A program made the translations under genes and the position numbers. Under the pieces are notes generated by a model. That model did not search any database and was not told where the DNA came from. It saw only the letters and a list, made by a program, of their open reading frames with translations. Source: Thermoflexus sp. (GTDB taxonomy: Bacteria > Chloroflexota > Anaerolineae > B4-G1 > DUEL01). Taken from it: a DNA stretch of 10,403 nucleotides. Positions 8,082-10,403 of this stretch are shown one piece after another. The stretch covers positions 1 through 10,403 of the forward strand of contig JAPYWT010000046.1 of the NCBI GenBank assembly GCA_028276215.1. The letters are read 5' to 3'. Every line of letters starts with the position of its first letter. Position 1 is the first letter of the stretch.

Positions 8082-8333
8082 ATGAACCGCTGGCAGTATC
8101 GGGTGACCGTGCACAGCGCCGACGAAGTCCTGCACTGGCTACAGGAGCCGGTGACCCAGGTGCCACCGATGCTCTATTGCGACACCGAGGGCATCTGTTA
8201 CTTTGACGCCGGGGACCCGTTCCTGCGCGCGATAGAGGCGGTACTGAACGGCCCCGGCGAGCAGGGATGGGAACTGGTGCAGGTCACCTTCCGCTCCCAG
8301 CAGATGATTTGCTTCTGGAAGCGGCCGAAGTAA
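8082..8333 (+). CDS. Small GWELV-motif protein (DUF4177-like)
   Basis: An 83-residue protein of unknown function. It opens MNRWQYRVTV and closes LNGPGEQGWELVQVTFRSQQMICFWKRPK in three segments: a helix, a GWELV strand and a final strand rich in aromatic and basic residues. This order (an N-terminal WxYxV strand, then L-N-x-x-G-x-x-G-W-E-L-V and a final F-x-K-R) resembles the small DUF4177 family; the match is by eye only. No membrane segment or signal peptide is seen, so it is probably cytosolic. The ATG has a strong GGGGGAGG site six bases upstream and lies 19 bases after the mutase stop, so it is co-transcribed with the mutase. It is not the missing B12 subunit: it is too short and lacks D-x-H-x-x-G. 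Confidence 0.75.
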   Translation: MNRWQYRVTVHSADEVLHWLQEPVTQVPPMLYCDTEGICYFDAGDPFLRAIEAVLNGPGEQGWELVQVTFRSQQMICFWKRPK

Positions 8334-8338
8334 AAAGC

Positions 8339-8371
8339 AAGTGACGGTCACCTTGGAGGTGACCGTCACTT
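8339..8371. terminator. Strong hairpin between convergent genes, probable terminator for mutM; nested-palindrome repeat
   Basis: AAGTGACGGTCACC (8339-8352) and GGTGACCGTCACTT (8358-8371) pair perfectly over 14 bp around a five-base loop. On the minus strand, just past the mutM stop (8372-8374), the stem is followed by GCTTTTTAC, which fits an intrinsic terminator. On the plus strand only TTTC follows, so termination of the mutase operon would be weaker. Each arm is an odd palindrome, GTGAC-N-GTCAC, the same design as the hairpin at 3594-3627. Confidence 0.75.
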
Positions 8372-9190
8372 TCATCGCTGGCACTGGGGGCAGTAGTGGG
8401 CGCTCCGGCCCCCCACGCGGGTGCGGGCAATCGGAGCACCGCATCGGGGGCAGGGATGCCCCTCCCGCCCGTAGACCGCCAGATGGGCCGCGAACTCCCC
8501 GGGGCGCCCGTCGGGGAGGACATACCGCCGGTCTGCCAGGGTGGTGCCCCGGCGAGCGATGGCTTCCTCCAGCACCTCCCGCATGGCCCCGTGCAGGCAG
8601 GTCACCTCCTCGGGCGTCAGCGTGTCGGCGCAACGGAGGGGGTGCAGGCCCGCCCGCCAGAGCACCTCGTCGGCGTAGATGTTCCCCAGGCCTGCCAGGA
8701 AGCGCTGGTCGGCCAGCAGAGCCTTCAGGCGGACCCGACGGCCCCGCAGCATCCCCGCCAGCCGCTCCGGCGTCAGGTCCGGGTCCAGCGGCTCCGGCCC
8801 CAGGCCTCCCAGCCAGTCCTCCGGACAGGCCGTCACCGCCATCCGCCCGAACTTGCGGGGGTCGGAGAAGCGCAGCCGCCGCCCGTCGTCCAGATAGAAG
8901 ACCACCCGGGTGTGGGCATCCTCGGGGGCGTCGGCGCTCTCCATGGCCAGCCGTCCGCTCATCCGCAGGTGGACCAGCAGCCAATCCCCCTCGTCCAGGC
9001 CCAGGAGCAGCCACTTCCCCCGGCGCCGGATTTCCCGGATGCGGCGCCCGACCAGTCGCCGGACGAACGTCTCCGGATCCGGCGCGGCGACGGTGCGCGG
9101 CCAGCAGACCTCCACCCCGACAATGCTCCGCCCGACCAGCACCCCTCTCAGTTCCCGCGCCAGCGTCTCCACTTCCGGCAGTTCAGGCAT
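8372..9190 (-). CDS. mutM: Formamidopyrimidine-DNA glycosylase (Fpg/MutM)
   Basis: Bifunctional base-excision repair enzyme that removes 8-oxoguanine and ring-opened purines and nicks the abasic site by beta,delta-elimination. The 272 residues have every key element: the N-terminal MPELPEVETL, with catalytic P2 and E3 after Met removal; K59 in RRRGKW; the FSDPRKFG stretch (108-115); the helix-two-turn-helix signature FLAGLGNIYADE (164-175); and the C-terminal zinc finger with C247, C250, C267 and C270 (CPRC and CPQC) carrying R262. The length is typical. The ATG follows AAGGA by seven bases. It is transcribed in the direction of the decarboxylase gene but 191 bases of repeats separate them. 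It converges on the mutase operon and ends right at a hairpin terminator. Confidence 0.97.
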   Translation of the reverse strand: MPELPEVETLARELRGVLVGRSIVGVEVCWPRTVAAPDPETFVRRLVGRRIREIRRRGKWLLLGLDEGDWLLVHLRMSGRLAMESADAPEDAHTRVVFYLDDGRRLRFSDPRKFGRMAVTACPEDWLGGLGPEPLDPDLTPERLAGMLRGRRVRLKALLADQRFLAGLGNIYADEVLWRAGLHPLRCADTLTPEEVTCLHGAMREVLEEAIARRGTTLADRRYVLPDGRPGEFAAHLAVYGREGHPCPRCGAPIARTRVGGRSAHYCPQCQR

Positions 9191-9206
9191 ACGGACTTCC
9201 TTAAAA

Positions 9207-9246
9207 CCACGAAGGACTCAAAGGTCACACAAAGGACACGAAGAAA
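9207..9246. repeat. CACGAAGG-type degenerate repeat upstream of mutM
   Basis: The stretch ACCACGAAGGACTCAAAGG followed by TCACACAAAGGACACGAAG is built from imperfect units of CACGAAGGA or CACAAAGGA type. It starts 16 bases before the mutM start codon, so the mutM leader, and perhaps its promoter, is repeat-derived. No convincing promoter was seen in it. Confidence 0.5.
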
Positions 9247-9250
9247 TTTT

Positions 9251-9382
9251 ACAGGACTTACGCAGTTGGCGGATAAACTTCGGAATTCGCCACGAATTTC
9301 ACGAATTGGCACGAATTTTTTCTTTTCATTCGTGTAAATTCGTGCAATTCGTGGCAAAAAAGACCGCCTGCGTAACTCCTGT
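9251..9382. mobile_element. 132-bp MITE-like element with terminal inverted repeats
   Basis: ACAGGACTTACGCAG (9251-9265) and CTGCGTAACTCCTGT (9368-9382) are inverted repeats with one mismatch in 15. After a three-base bulge four more bases pair (GCGG 9269-9272, CCGC 9364-9367). The interior is non-coding and AT-rich and holds a second, 28-bp inverted repeat. The right end touches the stop codon of the decarboxylase gene. No clear target-site duplication is seen. No transposase is encoded, so it would depend on one elsewhere. It could instead be a large bidirectional hairpin. Confidence 0.6.
9289..9355. repeat. Inner 28-bp inverted repeat of CACGAATT units
   Basis: The arms at 9289-9316 and 9328-9355 match at 25 of 28 paired positions around an 11-base T-rich loop. 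Each arm contains three CACGAATT-like units (GCCACGAATT, CACGAATT, CACGAAT). The stem is long enough to form a large cruciform or RNA hairpin between the decarboxylase and mutM genes. Confidence 0.8.
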
Positions 9383-10403
9383 CACAGGGAGATCACCCGC
9401 GTCTCCGGATAGTCAAATCCGTTGTACGTCTTTGCCGAAGCGATGTAGGCGCCCGCCGGATAAATGAGCAAAAAGTCGCCCGCTTTCAGAGCCTGACTCA
9501 GATGGGCCTGTGGGCTGAACACGTCGTGGCTATCGCAGGTCGGACCGGAGACGACATATTCCGCCAGCGGCGGTTGCTCTTCAGTGGGGGAGATCACAGC
9601 ATACTCCAGACCGCCCATAATCCACTGGAATCCCTGGTTGATGCCGGTATCCACATAGACCCACGTTCGCCGGGCCCGCCTGACCACATCAATGACCCGG
9701 GTCACGACCACCCCCGCGTCGGCCGCCAGAAAGGACCCCGGTTCGGCGTAAATCTCCATCCCGTACGTTGAGCGAACGTGCATCAGGACGGGGTTGATGG
9801 TACGCGCGATCTCCCCCAGAAAGGCGTGGGAGTCCACCATATGGGCCGGGAAACCACCGCCGATATTCAGGAACCTCAACGAAACGCCAGCCCGACGGCA
9901 CTCTTCAATAACGTGCAATGCGTCTTGCACCGCCCGCTCCCACGTCGCCAGGTCCATATTGTTCCAGCCCACGTGGAAAGAAACGCCCGCCGGTTGGAGG
10001 TGCAACTCCTGCGCCTGCTGGAACATGTGGACCGCTTCGCTCACCGGGCAACCGAACTTCTCCGAGAGGTCCCACTGGGCGCCGCGATTGGAGACGTCCA
10101 GCCGCAGGTAAATTTCAGCACCAGGCGCGTGTCGCTCCACTTTCGCCAGTTCGCTTTCCGTATCTACGGCGAAAACCCGAACACCGGCCTGTGCGGCCCG
10201 GGCAATGTGTTCTTCAACCCCGATCGGATTGCCGAAAAAGATGCTGGACGCCGGGATGTGCAGGGCCAGGAGCAGTTCCAACTCACCGAATGAAGCGATC
10301 TCAAAAGAAAGCCCCGCCTGCTTCAAAACGGTCAGTACGCCCGGATGATTGTTCACTTTGACGGGAAAGTACAGTTGGTGAACGGGCAGTTGTGTGAAGA
10401 AGG
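9382..10403 (-). CDS. Fold-III PLP-dependent decarboxylase, ornithine decarboxylase-like (partial, N-terminus outside window)
   Basis: Alanine racemase-fold enzyme of the ornithine/diaminopimelate/arginine decarboxylase family; ornithine or lysine decarboxylation for polyamines is most likely. Counting from the window edge (339 residues seen; full enzymes have about 375-420), the PLP-binding lysine is in LYFPVKVNNHP (K15), followed by FHVGW (142-146), the glycine-rich NIGGGFP (179-185), EPGS (220-223) and GPTCDSHDVF (286-295), which holds the conserved Cys and Asp of the ornithine decarboxylase active site. Diaminopimelate decarboxylases normally have a different ending (CESxD), which argues against lysA. 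Two positions are unusual: HVGW where HVGS is common, and EPGS where EPGR normally holds the PLP phosphate. The frame is open to the right edge; the GTG at 10354-10356 is internal because the PLP lysine is just before it. The stop codon touches the MITE-like element. Confidence 0.85.
   Translation of the reverse strand, partial: FFTQLPVHQLYFPVKVNNHPGVLTVLKQAGLSFEIASFGELELLLALHIPASSIFFGNPIGVEEHIARAAQAGVRVFAVDTESELAKVERHAPGAEIYLRLDVSNRGAQWDLSEKFGCPVSEAVHMFQQAQELHLQPAGVSFHVGWNNMDLATWERAVQDALHVIEECRRAGVSLRFLNIGGGFPAHMVDSHAFLGEIARTINPVLMHVRSTYGMEIYAEPGSFLAADAGVVVTRVIDVVRRARRTWVYVDTGINQGFQWIMGGLEYAVISPTEEQPPLAEYVVSGPTCDSHDVFSPQAHLSQALKAGDFLLIYPAGAYIASAKTYNGFDYPETRVISL

Noticed and set aside
9289..9355. 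Start of a CRISPR array, because of repeated CACGAATT units
   Set aside because: Units are only 8-10 bases, lie in inverted as well as direct order, and there are no spacers of constant length or cas genes.
9148..9357. A 69-codon minus-strand reading frame upstream of and overlapping mutM
   Set aside because: It translates the CACGAAG and CACGAATT repeats and then the mutM start in another frame. Peptides of this kind come from repeats and are not real proteins.
10354..10356. GTG as the start of the decarboxylase gene
   Set aside because: The frame stays open to the window edge and the PLP-binding lysine codon (10357-10359) lies just before it, so the true start is outside the window.

Overview
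The window looks like a bacterial chromosome from the Chloroflexota (Anaerolineae-like), judged from GC-rich core genes, the MreB/MreC style, a split acyl-CoA mutase and many short palindromic repeats between genes. The phylum assignment is inference; no rRNA or other marker is present.

Left block, minus strand (4726 down to 1): the cell-shape operon mreB, mreC and mreD, with mreD cut by the window edge. A large gene of clearly lower GC, encoding an 833-residue DNA methyltransferase with an N-terminal nuclease-like region, lies between mreC and mreD. It resembles a single-chain restriction-modification protein inserted into a housekeeping operon. The mreD frame that follows has no ATG, GTG or TTG start.

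Middle block, plus strand (4871 to 8333): from a divergent promoter region run rdgB (nucleotide-pool cleansing), rnc (RNase III), a B12-dependent acyl-CoA mutase large subunit and an 83-residue GWELV-motif protein. Gaps are 17 to 27 bases, so they are probably one operon. The mutase carries Phe and Gln at the two positions that are Tyr and Arg in methylmalonyl-CoA mutase, which points to isobutyryl-CoA mutase or a related activity. Its B12-binding subunit is not in the window.

Right block, minus strand (10403 down to 8372): a fold-III PLP decarboxylase of the ornithine/diaminopimelate/arginine family, truncated at the window edge, then mutM (formamidopyrimidine-DNA glycosylase). mutM converges on the mutase operon at a strong hairpin.

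Short repeats sit at most gene ends. Two hairpins of one nested-palindrome design (mreB/mreC gap and the convergent gap at 8339) differ by paired, stem-preserving changes. A 132-bp MITE-like element (9251-9382) holds a second long palindrome, and one of its end sequences recurs at the mreB stop codon. A hairpin encodes the tail of RdgB, an ACGT-rich repeat encodes the tail of RNase III, and a long palindrome lies between the mreB and rdgB promoters.
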